Assembly: GCF_000621505.1 (NCBI RefSeq)
Contig: NZ_JHYD01000032.1
Coordinates: 1-64,000, forward strand
Source of the DNA: Ruminiclostridium cellobioparum DSM 1351 = ATCC 15832
GTDB taxonomy: Bacteria; Bacillota; Clostridia; Acetivibrionales; DSM-1351
Direction: 5' to 3'
Length of the DNA: 64,000 nucleotides
The translations under genes were made by a program, and so were the position numbers. A model generated the notes under the pieces. It did no database searches, was not told the DNA's origin, and saw nothing but the letters and a program-made list of their open reading frames with translations. Of this stretch, positions 25,028 to 33,270 are shown one piece after another (positions within the stretch are counted from its first letter, which is position 1; every line of letters starts with the position of its first letter).

Positions 25028-26269
25028 ATGTCAATAAAAGTTAAATCATTTTTAAATAGAGAAACCCTGGTATATCTTCTAGCAATAATCTTTTCAGTAG
25101 TCATTCTGGTAGCCGGCAACAAAATGACCACAAAAAACCTGAACATGCTGAGCGGAGCAGAAGGAGTTACCGCTGAAAAGGCACAGGTCATAAAAGTTGT
25201 CAGTACAAAGAAGACAGAATATGATCTGGGGGGCGAAAATCCCGATACAGGCAAGGAAATCATATTTCAGGCCAGGGTTTTATCCGGTGATGACAAGGGT
25301 ACTGAGATTATGGCATTGCAAACCATAGACCCTTTTACCGGAGCTTCTCTGAAAGAGGTTCAGGCAGGGGACAAGGTAATACTTTACAGGCTGGATAACG
25401 AAGGTTCCGATAATGACTGGGTGTTGGGCGAGTACCTGAGATCCGATTCGCTTTTGATAATGGGAATTGCTTTTTTTGTATTTCTTGTGATTTTCGGACG
25501 TTTTAAAGGCTTCAATACAATTATTTCTCTTATCTTTACCTGTGCAGCAATTTTTGCTGTATTTATTCCGGCCGTACTCCAGGGCTTCAATATATATTTC
25601 TGGTCCATAATAACCTGCATTTTTATAATAACAATGTCCTTCCTTATCATTTATGGTGCCAACAAGAAAAGCCTTTCGGCTGGAATAGGCTGCTTTGCCG
25701 GTATTTTGGTGTCAGGTTTTCTTACCCTTATAATGGACAACGTATTAAAGCTTACCGGTCTGGTCAGTGAGGAATCCCTTTATGTAATCCGAGTCAATCC
25801 CAATCATCCTATAGATCTCAGGGCAATAATATTTGCAGCTATACTTATCGGAGCCATCGGAGCCATAATGGACGTATCAATGTCCATAGCGGCCGCCCTT
25901 GCCGAATTCAAGGAAAAACTCGAATACACCCCCTTCAGCCTTATTATTAAATCCGGAATGGCTATCGGAAGAGATATAATGGGTACTATGGCCAATACCT
26001 TGATTCTGGCTTATATCGGAAGCTCACTTTCTGTGGTTCTGCTGCTGGTATCCTATAACAGCTCTGTTTTGGAGCTTATGAACAAGGAGATGATCGTGGT
26101 TGAGATTCTTCAGGCACTGATAGGCAGCTTCGGTATTTTGGTAACCATTCCCGTTACCTCCCTCATATGCGCCTATTTGTTTTCCGAAAGAGTCAAAACC
26201 GGATTCAAAGCCCATAAACTTCCCTCTTCTGATGAATTTCAGGATGATTACACCGACGGCTGGAAGTAA
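25028..26269 (+). CDS. YibE/F-family membrane protein
   Basis: 413 residues from the ATG at 25028, which follows CCGGAGGAAAC; an in-frame ATG at 24995 lacks a ribosome-binding site. One N-terminal membrane segment precedes an extracellular domain of about 100 residues (Q-A-R-V-L-S-G-D-D-K-G-T, where related proteins have a barrel-like domain). About seven membrane segments follow, including the family landmark AILIGAIGAIMDVSMSIAAAL. The molecular function of YibE/F proteins is not established. It is separate from the upstream regulatory operon. Confidence 0.8.
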   Translation: MSIKVKSFLNRETLVYLLAIIFSVVILVAGNKMTTKNLNMLSGAEGVTAEKAQVIKVVSTKKTEYDLGGENPDTGKEIIFQARVLSGDDKGTEIMALQTIDPFTGASLKEVQAGDKVILYRLDNEGSDNDWVLGEYLRSDSLLIMGIAFFVFLVIFGRFKGFNTIISLIFTCAAIFAVFIPAVLQGFNIYFWSIITCIFIITMSFLIIYGANKKSLSAGIGCFAGILVSGFLTLIMDNVLKLTGLVSEESLYVIRVNPNHPIDLRAIIFAAILIGAIGAIMDVSMSIAAALAEFKEKLEYTPFSLIIKSGMAIGRDIMGTMANTLILAYIGSSLSVVLLLVSYNSSVLELMNKEMIVVEILQALIGSFGILVTIPVTSLICAYLFSERVKTGFKAHKLPSSDEFQDDYTDGWK

Positions 26270-26351
26270 TAACTGGTTTTCCCAAATTTTTATTATGAAT
26301 TTTGCCTGATTGGTGCAAACTAAATTAAAATAACAGTAGAAGAGGTTATAT

Positions 26352-27371
26352 ATGTTTGTACCGCAAAGAGTAATTTTCGAAACAGGCTCTCTGGACTATC
26401 CCCTGGGACGACAGCTGTATGAAAGCTTCAAAGCCGGCAACCTTCAGATAATCGAAAGCTCATTGAATAAAGTAAAAAGTCATATTCCCGGAGAAACAAC
26501 AGCTGCTTTGTATCAAAGCGGAAAAAACACCCTTGTTGTGGGTGTAAAAAAGAGCTTGAGCTTTCAGAGCTGCAAGCCCTCGGCCCATTACCAGCTGCCT
26601 CTGGTAAGCGGCTGCATCGGTCAGTGTGAATACTGCTATCTCAATACCCAATTGGGCGACAAACCTTTTATAAGAATTCATGTAAATCTTGAAGACATAT
26701 TCCGGCAAGCCGATAAATATATTGGTGAAAGATTACCGGAGGAGACTATCTTTGAAGGTTCTGCAACCTCCGACCCTGTTCCCGTGGAACCGTATACCGG
26801 GGCGTTGAAAATGGCCATACGCTACTTTGCCGCCCAGGAAAAGGCCCGCTTCAGGTTTGTCACCAAATATACCGATATTGATGATCTCTTGACCCTGGAA
26901 CACAAAAACCGTACAGAAATACGCTTCAGTTTGAATACCGAGTCCATAATAAAAAAGTACGAACATAAAACCGCTTCGGCAAAAAAACGTATTGAGGCAA
27001 GTGCCAAATTATATTCAGCCGGCTATCCTGTTGGCTTTATAATTGCACCTGTGTTTATCTATGAGGGCTGGGAAAAGGAATACAGAGAGCTTCTGTCCGC
27101 ACTGCGGCAGGAATTTCCGGCCTCAGCCTCAAATCCTGTGACCTTTGAGGTTATTTCCCACAGGTATACCACAAAAGCCAGAAATAAAATAACTGAAATC
27201 TTTCCTGAAACCACCCTGGACATGGACAACGGAAACAGACAGTTTAAATACGGACAATTCGGTTATGGCAAATATGTCTATCCCAGGGAAACCATGTCTC
27301 AGATTAAAGAGTTTTTTCAGAAGGAGATATCCGAGCTTTTTGAGAATGGGAAGATAAAGTATATTATTTAA
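26352..27371 (+). CDS. splB: Spore photoproduct lyase
   Basis: 339 residues with the radical-SAM motif C88-x3-C92-x2-C95 (SGCIGQCEYCYL) and the family landmarks EGSATSDPVPVEP, RFVTKYTD and RFSLNTES. It repairs 5-thyminyl-5,6-dihydrothymine in germinating spores using SAM and a [4Fe-4S] cluster, so the organism is a spore former. The cysteine implicated as H-donor in Bacillus SplB is not obvious near the family position, and I could not place it by eye. The stop codon abuts the first copy of the AT-rich inverted-repeat element. Confidence 0.88.
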   Translation: MFVPQRVIFETGSLDYPLGRQLYESFKAGNLQIIESSLNKVKSHIPGETTAALYQSGKNTLVVGVKKSLSFQSCKPSAHYQLPLVSGCIGQCEYCYLNTQLGDKPFIRIHVNLEDIFRQADKYIGERLPEETIFEGSATSDPVPVEPYTGALKMAIRYFAAQEKARFRFVTKYTDIDDLLTLEHKNRTEIRFSLNTESIIKKYEHKTASAKKRIEASAKLYSAGYPVGFIIAPVFIYEGWEKEYRELLSALRQEFPASASNPVTFEVISHRYTTKARNKITEIFPETTLDMDNGNRQFKYGQFGYGKYVYPRETMSQIKEFFQKEISELFENGKIKYII

Positions 27372-27549
27372 CGCGTTGCGCTAATTATTTAAATTTTGCT
27401 TTACCTGTGTAATTCTTTAAATCAACTGGTAACTTCCGTACTAACTTCATAAAATAAGGACACCCTCAAAACAATTACCCCGTTGATTCTAACTAAACCT
27501 ATCTAAAAAGCAAAACAAAATATCAATTGGCACAGCGAATTAATTTAAC
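27369..27549. repeat. AT-rich inverted-repeat element, copy 1 (about 180 bp)
   Basis: The left end TAACGCGTTGCGCTAATT continues to TTGCTTTACCTGTG and ATCAACTGGTAAC. The reverse complement of the right end reads TTAATTCGCTGTGCCAATTG, TTTTGTTTTGC and GAATCAACGGGG, giving imperfect terminal inverted repeats of about 60 bp. The central CTTCCGTACTAACTTCATAAAATAA is shared with the copy at 31051. No coding capacity. It starts at the splB stop codon. Confidence 0.65.
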
Positions 27550-27603
27550 TTGCTACAAATTATTCGGCCGGGTTTAGACCATAGTAATTAAAATCAATAA
27601 CTA

Positions 27604-27897
27604 CTACGCCCGTTCGTCCAGTTTATTCCTTCTCTCGCTAAGATAATCTTCCTCATTTACCGGACTCCGGTTATCTTTTACCTGTTTGCTTTGATTAACA
27701 CTATCCTTATGTATTAAGGCTTCAATGTCAAGTTGGTTTTTTGCCTTTATCTCTTCTGCTTTAACCATGGCATCCACCTTAATCTGCTCCTTTTTCAGCT
27801 TGAACTTAAATATCTCCTGCATCGAGACGTATGTAAAAGTAAAAAATCCAACTACAACAACAGCTATGGCAATAAGCGTATTCTGGTCTATGTGCAT
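27604..27897 (-). CDS. Small membrane-anchored protein of unknown function
   Basis: 97 residues: one N-terminal membrane segment (LIAIAVVVVGFFTFTYV) and a charged, probably helical cytoplasmic tail (KFKLKKEQIKVDAMVKAEEI). I do not recognise a family. The start at 27897 has TAGAGGAGAATACTT upstream, supporting translation. It stands between the repeat element and the YbaK gene and is probably monocistronic. Confidence 0.6.
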   Translation of the reverse strand: MHIDQNTLIAIAVVVVGFFTFTYVSMQEIFKFKLKKEQIKVDAMVKAEEIKAKNQLDIEALIHKDSVNQSKQVKDNRSPVNEEDYLSERRNKLDERA

Positions 27898-27954
27898 AAG
27901 TATTCTCCTCTAATATCTTTATAATAATACATTACCAAATAAAGTCAGGGATAA

Positions 27955-28431
27955 TCAGTCTATTACAGGTGCAACGCCGGCTTTTATAAAATCAACCAGC
28001 TCCTGGGGCTTTATCTCTACCTGAAAGCCGATTTTTCCTGCACTGAATATTATTGAGTCAATATTTCCACAGGAGCTGTCCACAACCGTCGTGTAATCCT
28101 TTTTCATTCCTATGGGCGAGCAGCCTCCTCTGATATAGCCGGTTACCCTGTTTATTTCATCCATTCTGATCATCTCGACGGACTTTTCGCCCACCGATTT
28201 TGCCGCGGCCTTAAGATTCAGTTCCTTACCCACAGGAATGACAAAAATGAAGAAATTCTTGCTGGCACCTCTTGTAACAAGAGTTTTATATACCTTTTCC
28301 GCAGGCTGTCCGATCTTATTGGCCACAGAAATCCCATCTATAGCCCCATCCCTGTTTTCATAGGTATATGTATTATACGGAATATGCGCACTATCCAGTA
28401 CTCTCATAACATTCGTCTTTTGAATTCCCAT
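27955..28431 (-). CDS. ybaK: Cys-tRNA(Pro)/Cys-tRNA(Cys) deacylase, YbaK/EbsC family
   Basis: 158 residues, the usual length. The INS-superfamily core is visible: VYKTLVTRGASKNFFIFVIP with the catalytic-site lysine, LNLKAAAKSVGEKSVEM, and TGYIRGGCSPIGMKKDY, the GGCSPIG motif of YbaK proteins. It hydrolyses mischarged Cys-tRNA(Pro) in the cytosol. The RBS is AGGAGGAAACATC. Confidence 0.9.
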   Translation of the reverse strand: MGIQKTNVMRVLDSAHIPYNTYTYENRDGAIDGISVANKIGQPAEKVYKTLVTRGASKNFFIFVIPVGKELNLKAAAKSVGEKSVEMIRMDEINRVTGYIRGGCSPIGMKKDYTTVVDSSCGNIDSIIFSAGKIGFQVEIKPQELVDFIKAGVAPVID

Positions 28432-28499
28432 ATTGATGTTTCCTCCTGTTATTGCATCATTATATCAAAAAAATCCCTTTACCCATATCATTTTTACTT

Positions 28500-29231
28500 T
28501 TATTCCAACCGCTCCTCTGGAAACCTGAAATGACCGATAATCCGGCCGCTCTTGCTCCACTTCAGCAATATATTTTCTTCCTCAACCGCTACGGTACTGG
28601 CATTGTGTATGATGTACGGCACTCCGTCCTTGCGCCTTTTATCAGACACTATGGCCACATGGTCGGACCTGTTCAATACCACTATATCGCCGGGCTGCCA
28701 TTGGTAAAGGTTCTTTTTGTCATAGGGTTTAACTTCCCAGGTCAGGCTTTCGGCATACTTTTCAAAGAATACTATCTGGTTTTTTACACGCCTGAAATCG
28801 ATATTGGGATCGGGTATCTTTACACCATTTTTATAATCTTCAGTATTATCAAGAATATCCCTGTCCATATTGCTTTTTAAATCATACCCTGCATTTTTCA
28901 ACGCCCGCCAGATAACATCGGTGCAGACTCCTTCCCACTCGGGAGGGTATCCTCCTTCATAATAGGTACTCTGGTATTTTGTCCGGTTAAGTACCTCCTT
29001 CCTGGCACCCTGGACTATGTCATCCATGTCGGAGATACCATCCCCATCCATATCCCCTTCACAAACTATCTTTTCAACAGTAACCTTACCTTTTAAAAAG
29101 AAAAAAGCATCCAGATAAACAATTTTGTTGTAGCCCAATAGAGCTGCAAATCCCAATGCCAATACTATGGACGCTGTAATAATATTTTTTCTGCCGCTGT
29201 TTTTCATGTTTCGTAAAAAGCCATTTTTCAT
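28500..29231 (-). CDS. DUF1287-family protein
   Basis: 243 residues with an N-terminal membrane or signal segment (IITASIVLALGFAALLGYNKIVYL), then a domain with YEGGYPPEWEGVCTDVIWRALKNAG, PDPNIDFRRVKN, WQPGDIVVLN and DHVAIVSDKR. The C-T-D, D-H-V and H-N signatures resemble a papain/NlpC-like catalytic arrangement with C about 108 and H near the end. Function is not established; a cell-wall or envelope hydrolase role is an inference. It is co-directional with the phosphoribosyltransferase-like gene upstream. Confidence 0.75.
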   Translation of the reverse strand: MKNGFLRNMKNSGRKNIITASIVLALGFAALLGYNKIVYLDAFFFLKGKVTVEKIVCEGDMDGDGISDMDDIVQGARKEVLNRTKYQSTYYEGGYPPEWEGVCTDVIWRALKNAGYDLKSNMDRDILDNTEDYKNGVKIPDPNIDFRRVKNQIVFFEKYAESLTWEVKPYDKKNLYQWQPGDIVVLNRSDHVAIVSDKRRKDGVPYIIHNASTVAVEEENILLKWSKSGRIIGHFRFPEERLE

Positions 29232-29304
29232 ACCGATCCCCGTTTCCAGCTATAAATAACCGGATTATCCGTCATTGGAATCTTCCTTGAGCCTAACCTG
29301 CCGA

Positions 29305-30162
29305 TCAGGACAATCCGTATATATTCTGTTCTATACATATCCTTGCTCTTTCGGCAGTCTTTGGATCAGCCTGCAGAGAATTTTGAATGAATTCCGGATG
29401 TTCCGCAAGGAAAGCCCTCATAGTTTCAGTGGGTCTTTCAAGATAATCCATAAGCATTTTATGCTGTTGCCCGGTAATGTAATTTTCATCCAGGGCCCCG
29501 TTGAACAGGGCTTTGTCAACATTCATCAAAGCGTGTGATTCCACTCCGGCACCATTGAGCTTTTCTGCACCGCCCTGGAGTCTGTCGACAACCACCAGAC
29601 TGTATTTCAAATTTCCGTTCAGGGACTGGACAGCCGGTATCCAGGCTCTGGTGTAGCTGGAAGCCTCGGTTATTATATCAGCTATATGAAGGACATTTTC
29701 GTTTTTTATATCCTTAACCTCAGAGGATACACCCTTCTGAAACAAAACAGCCGTCAGGTCCTTAAATATTGTTATATGCGGAATTTTAAGCATATCCGCT
29801 ATTATCAGTGAAAAAAACCAGTCTCTTCTTTCTCCCCCTGATATGTAACCGATATTTTTCATATTGAAATTACTTTTAATATACTCACACATTGAAGAAA
29901 TTAGACCCCTGAAAATCTCATCGGTTTCAAAATTTTTGCGGGCAAGCTGCAAAACTATCTCAGAACATCCAAGCTTGTTTTCCTTGCAGACATCAATCAC
30001 TTTCAGCAGGCTGTTGGCCTTTTCCTCACTGCCGTAAAGGAAGTGGGTATTTATATAATAAGGGCCGATCTTGGATGATGTATACCAGAATGGCTTGTTT
30101 TCAGGGCATACTCTGACTGCATTTGTTTTGAAAAGCCAGGATATAAGTTTATTTTTTTCCAT
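29305..30162 (-). CDS. Orotate-phosphoribosyltransferase-like protein with altered PRPP loop
   Basis: 285 residues, longer than PyrE (about 210). KIGPYYINTHFLYG, IGYISGGERRDWFFSLIIADML and NVLHIADIITEASSYTRAW match the order of OPRT segments. The PRPP-binding loop, normally VDD-x-x-TTGGS, reads IADIITEASSY: one Asp and the glycines are replaced. A C-terminal helical extension of about 70 residues is added. The pyr operon just upstream contains every de novo UMP gene except pyrE, so this may be the functional OPRT or a divergent non-catalytic relative. The unusual loop makes me unsure. Confidence 0.65.
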   Translation of the reverse strand: MEKNKLISWLFKTNAVRVCPENKPFWYTSSKIGPYYINTHFLYGSEEKANSLLKVIDVCKENKLGCSEIVLQLARKNFETDEIFRGLISSMCEYIKSNFNMKNIGYISGGERRDWFFSLIIADMLKIPHITIFKDLTAVLFQKGVSSEVKDIKNENVLHIADIITEASSYTRAWIPAVQSLNGNLKYSLVVVDRLQGGAEKLNGAGVESHALMNVDKALFNGALDENYITGQQHKMLMDYLERPTETMRAFLAEHPEFIQNSLQADPKTAERARICIEQNIYGLS

Positions 30163-30254
30163 TTAAGCTCCATTTCCGCTGGCACAATAAAGATGAGTCT
30201 GCCAATGTGCAAATTGCACAAATCCATCTTTACAGCACTTGCCGTTTATATTTC

Positions 30255-30950
30255 TCATTTCAGTTTATTTTGCTTGCGCTTTTCTTCCATAAATTCCTGC
30301 CACCATTCCTGATTTTCTATTGTGCTCAATTCAAAACCAAGATGTTCTGTATCGCCTTCCATCAGCACTTCAAATTCATCCTTTTTATCATCGTAATCTA
30401 CTACGGTAACCGAAGTATTATCATGCCAGAATATATTTTTAATGTACTCAAGCTTCTGTCCGTAAAATCTGCAAAGCATGGTGCGTATTGCTGCCCCGTG
30501 GGTCACAATGCAGATATTTTTTCCCGGGTTGTTGCCGATAATATGCTTTACTTCCCCCATAAGCCTGTCATAAAACTCGGAAACACATTCCCCGTTAGGC
30601 ATTTGATGAAGATGCGGCTCTTCCTCCCAGGTTTTATTTTCCTTGGGGTACAGTACCGGAAGCTGATCGAAAGGCATATCCTCCCAATCCCCTCCGTTTA
30701 TCTCCCTCAGCTTATCGGTACGGATTATGGGAAGCTGCTTTACATCGGCAATATACTGTGCCGTCTGCAAGGTACGGGTCAAACTGCTTGAATATATTAT
30801 ATCAATAGGCATGGAGGCCAGCCTTTCGGCAACTTTCAAGGCCTGCTTGTGGCCCTTTTCGGTTATCCTGCTGTCAAACCATCCATGAAAACGTCTGTTA
30901 ATATTACCCTCCGCCTCTGCGTGTCTTACAAAAATAAGTCTGGTTATCAT
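30255..30950 (-). CDS. Histidine phosphatase (phosphoglycerate-mutase-like)
   Basis: 231 residues from the ATG at 30950, which follows GGAGGATGAG; a longer frame to 31046 has no ribosome-binding site. It carries the RHG-type signature LIFVRHAEAEGN, with the catalytic His and Arg, then SSLTRTLQTAQYIA and the second catalytic His in IVTHGAAIRTML. The substrate is not determined. Its 5' side is bordered by the second inverted-repeat element. Confidence 0.88.
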   Translation of the reverse strand: MITRLIFVRHAEAEGNINRRFHGWFDSRITEKGHKQALKVAERLASMPIDIIYSSSLTRTLQTAQYIADVKQLPIIRTDKLREINGGDWEDMPFDQLPVLYPKENKTWEEEPHLHQMPNGECVSEFYDRLMGEVKHIIGNNPGKNICIVTHGAAIRTMLCRFYGQKLEYIKNIFWHDNTSVTVVDYDDKKDEFEVLMEGDTEHLGFELSTIENQEWWQEFMEEKRKQNKLK

Positions 30951-31050
30951 CTCATCCTCCAACGCAAAAATTGTTACCTTCGGTTTAATTATACCAAACT
31001 TTTCAAATATTATTAACCGGCTTGAAAGTAAATTTAACTGACACAACGCA

Positions 31051-31413
31051 TTAATTTAACGCGTTGTGCTAATTAATTTATACTTTACCTGTGTAATTTT
31101 TGTATATCAACTGGTACCTTCCGTACTAACTTCATAAAATAAAAACGCACCCAAAACAATTGCGAAAATTGTACCGCCTCATCTAAAGCGGTTTTGCCGT
31201 CGCTCAAACTCGACCTCCTGTCTCGATTTGAAGCTCAAAGCAACGTCCTGTTGCTTTGCCGGCAAAACCACTTTACCTTCGTCGACAATTTACCGCAATT
31301 GTTTTTAACTGTGCATTTTATTTCATGAAGTTGTACTCGCGTACCAGTTGATTCTGATTAAATCTATCTGTAAAGCAAAAACAAAATTTCAATTAGCACA
31401 ACAGGTTAATTTA
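31051..31413. repeat. AT-rich inverted-repeat element, copy 2 (about 360 bp, with internal hairpin)
   Basis: The left end TTAATTTAACGCGTTGTGCT continues through ACTTTACCTGTG to ATCAACTGGTACC. The reverse complement of the right end is TTAAATTAACCTGTTGTGCT, TTTGCTTTACAGATAG and GAATCAACTGGTAC. The middle holds a second nested inverted repeat (AGCGGTTTTGCCG paired with CGGCAAAACCACT) absent from copy 1. It fills the 455-bp gap between the phosphatase gene and pyrD, and its right terminus includes the last codon and TAA of pyrD. A fragment of a further end (GACACAACGCATTAATTTAA) lies just left, at 31039-31058. No gene is seen in it. Confidence 0.7.
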
Positions 31414-32326
31414 ATTCCAGCTTGCCTGTGATATCCTTTAAATTACTGTATCGGTATTTCTTCATGTATTCTTTCAGTCCAGAAATAATGTCCAAAGGTA
31501 TGGCAGGATTAATAAAGTTGGCTGTGCCGACCATGACCGCAGCCGCACCCGCAAGCAGGAACTCCACCGCATCATCACCGCAGGCTATGCCACCCATGCC
31601 GATCACAGGTATTTTGACCGCATGGGCGGCCTCATACACCATTCTTACGGCTACAGGCTTTACGGCAGGCCCTGAAAGCCCTCCGAAATTATTTGCAAGC
31701 ACCGGTTTTTTTCTATGGATATCAATTGCCATTCCCAGTATTGTATTTATAAGTGATACACAATCCGCCCCGGCCGCTTCGGCCGCTCTGGCCATGGATT
31801 TTATGTCTCCCACATTTGGCGAGAGCTTTACAATTAAAGGCTGCTTACAGTATCTCTTTACAGCCGACGTTATTTCCTCAATAAGCAGCGGATCGGTGCC
31901 GAAGGCCAGTCCTCCGGCCTTTACATTGGGGCAGGAAACATTGAGCTCAATGGCGTCAATTTCCGAATCTCCAAGTATCTCGGCCATTTCACAGTACTCT
32001 TCTATGGTATTTCCGGCTATATTGGCGATTACCCTTGTATCGAATTGTTTCAGAAAGGGCAGGTCATGCTTTTTAAACACCTCAACTCCCGGGTTCTGAA
32101 GCCCCACACTGTTGAGTATGCCCGCCGGAGTTTCGGCTATTCTGGGCGGAGGATTGCCTTTCCGTTCTTTCAGGGTAAGTCCCTTCACTGATATTCCTCC
32201 AAGAGTATTCAAATCAATATATTCGCTGTATTCATGTCCAAAGCCGTAGGTGCCTGATGCCATGATGACCGGATTTTTAAAACTGATTCCTGCTATATTT
32301 ACACTAAGATCAATGCTATTTGACAT
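31406..32326 (-). CDS. pyrD: Dihydroorotate dehydrogenase, class 1B catalytic subunit
   Basis: 306 residues from the ATG at 32326, preceded by TTGGAGAGTAAT. FMN-barrel landmarks are MASGTYGFGHEYSEY, KGLTLKERKGNPPPRIAETP, NVSCPNVKAGGLAFG (catalytic Cys in the NVSCPN loop), VKLSPNVGDIKSMA and the phosphate site IGMGGIACGDDAVEFL and GTANFI. It oxidises dihydroorotate to orotate and passes electrons to PyrK, encoded immediately upstream. It is the last gene of the pyr operon; its stop codon lies in the terminus of the inverted-repeat element. Confidence 0.95.
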   Translation of the reverse strand: MSNSIDLSVNIAGISFKNPVIMASGTYGFGHEYSEYIDLNTLGGISVKGLTLKERKGNPPPRIAETPAGILNSVGLQNPGVEVFKKHDLPFLKQFDTRVIANIAGNTIEEYCEMAEILGDSEIDAIELNVSCPNVKAGGLAFGTDPLLIEEITSAVKRYCKQPLIVKLSPNVGDIKSMARAAEAAGADCVSLINTILGMAIDIHRKKPVLANNFGGLSGPAVKPVAVRMVYEAAHAVKIPVIGMGGIACGDDAVEFLLAGAAAVMVGTANFINPAIPLDIISGLKEYMKKYRYSNLKDITGKLELN

Positions 32327-32380
32327 ATTACTCTCCAATCTGTACATCTAAATGTCAGTGGCTTTTTAATGCGCCAAGCT

Positions 32381-32431
32381 CCCCGGCGTATGCCTCTATG
32401 CACTACACCGGGGAAAAACGCCTGCGTTTTT
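32381..32431 (-). other. Two hairpins between pyrK and pyrD
   Basis: CCCCGG (32381-32386) pairs with CCGGGG (32408-32413), and AAAAACGC (32414-32421) pairs with GCGTTTTT (32424-32431). On the minus strand the second ends in a T-run. They could terminate part of the transcripts or set relative expression of pyrK and pyrD. The intercistronic gap is 132 bp, larger than elsewhere in the operon. Confidence 0.4.
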
Positions 32432-32458
32432 CATATGCGAAGGCAAGTGATGTACGCA

Positions 32459-33256
32459 CTATCTGCTATCTTCGCATTGGTCCCAGCAGATGTCCGTGCT
32501 CCAGAATACCGGGCCGTCCTTGCAAACATGAGCGAAGCCCCAGTCATCCTCTCCCTTTTTGGTTTTGCAGGCACAGACCAGACAGGCACCTATTCCGCAG
32601 CCCATTCTCTGCTCCATTGAGACCTGGCAGGGAATACCGTTTTTTTCTGCTATAGCCGCCGCCTTGCGCATCATGATGCCGGGGCCGCAGGTATACACTA
32701 TATCGGGCTTTTGCCCGAGTATATGCTGCTCCAGCAGTTCTGTGACAAAAGCCTGCTTTCCGTAAGTACCGTCATCGGTCGCTATTTCCACATGATGTGC
32801 CGCGGCCCTGAACCGGTTTTCCAGCACCACGGAGGTTTTTGTCCTGAAACCCAGCAAAGCTGTCTTTTTTTCCGCTTTACTGCTGTTTAAAAGATACAGC
32901 AGAGGAAAGGTACCTATTCCGCCTCCAACAACAACAATGCTTTTATACCTGTCATCTATTTCAAAGGGCTTTCCCAACGGAGCCATAATATCAACCTCGC
33001 CTGTGCATTTGCAGCTCAGCCTTTCGGTCCCGTTGCCCTTTACCTGAAAAACAATATCAAAGGTGCTGTTTGCCCTGTCCACGTCGCAAATGCTTATAGG
33101 TCTTCTGAGAAAAGCCTCTATGCCTCCGCACTTCACATTGACAAACTGGCCCGGTGCAGCATTCTGGGCCACATACTCCGACTTGATGGTCATTTTGTAC
33201 ACATCGTCACAGAGCTTTTCCAGGTCCGCAATCTGTTCAGTAAGAACTTTCTTCAT
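32459..33256 (-). CDS. pyrK: Dihydroorotate dehydrogenase electron-transfer subunit
   Basis: 265 residues from the ATG at 33256 behind GGAGATAACC. It has an FAD site (RRPISICDVD), a nucleotide-binding GGGIGTFPLLYL, and a C-terminal [2Fe-2S] cysteine set in MGCGIGACLVCACKTK with a further Cys in FAHVCKDGPVF. It moves electrons from PyrD to NAD+. Gene order carB-pyrK-pyrD matches other Firmicutes. Confidence 0.95.
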   Translation of the reverse strand: MKKVLTEQIADLEKLCDDVYKMTIKSEYVAQNAAPGQFVNVKCGGIEAFLRRPISICDVDRANSTFDIVFQVKGNGTERLSCKCTGEVDIMAPLGKPFEIDDRYKSIVVVGGGIGTFPLLYLLNSSKAEKKTALLGFRTKTSVVLENRFRAAAHHVEIATDDGTYGKQAFVTELLEQHILGQKPDIVYTCGPGIMMRKAAAIAEKNGIPCQVSMEQRMGCGIGACLVCACKTKKGEDDWGFAHVCKDGPVFWSTDICWDQCEDSR

Positions 33257-33270
33257 GGTTATCTCCATTT

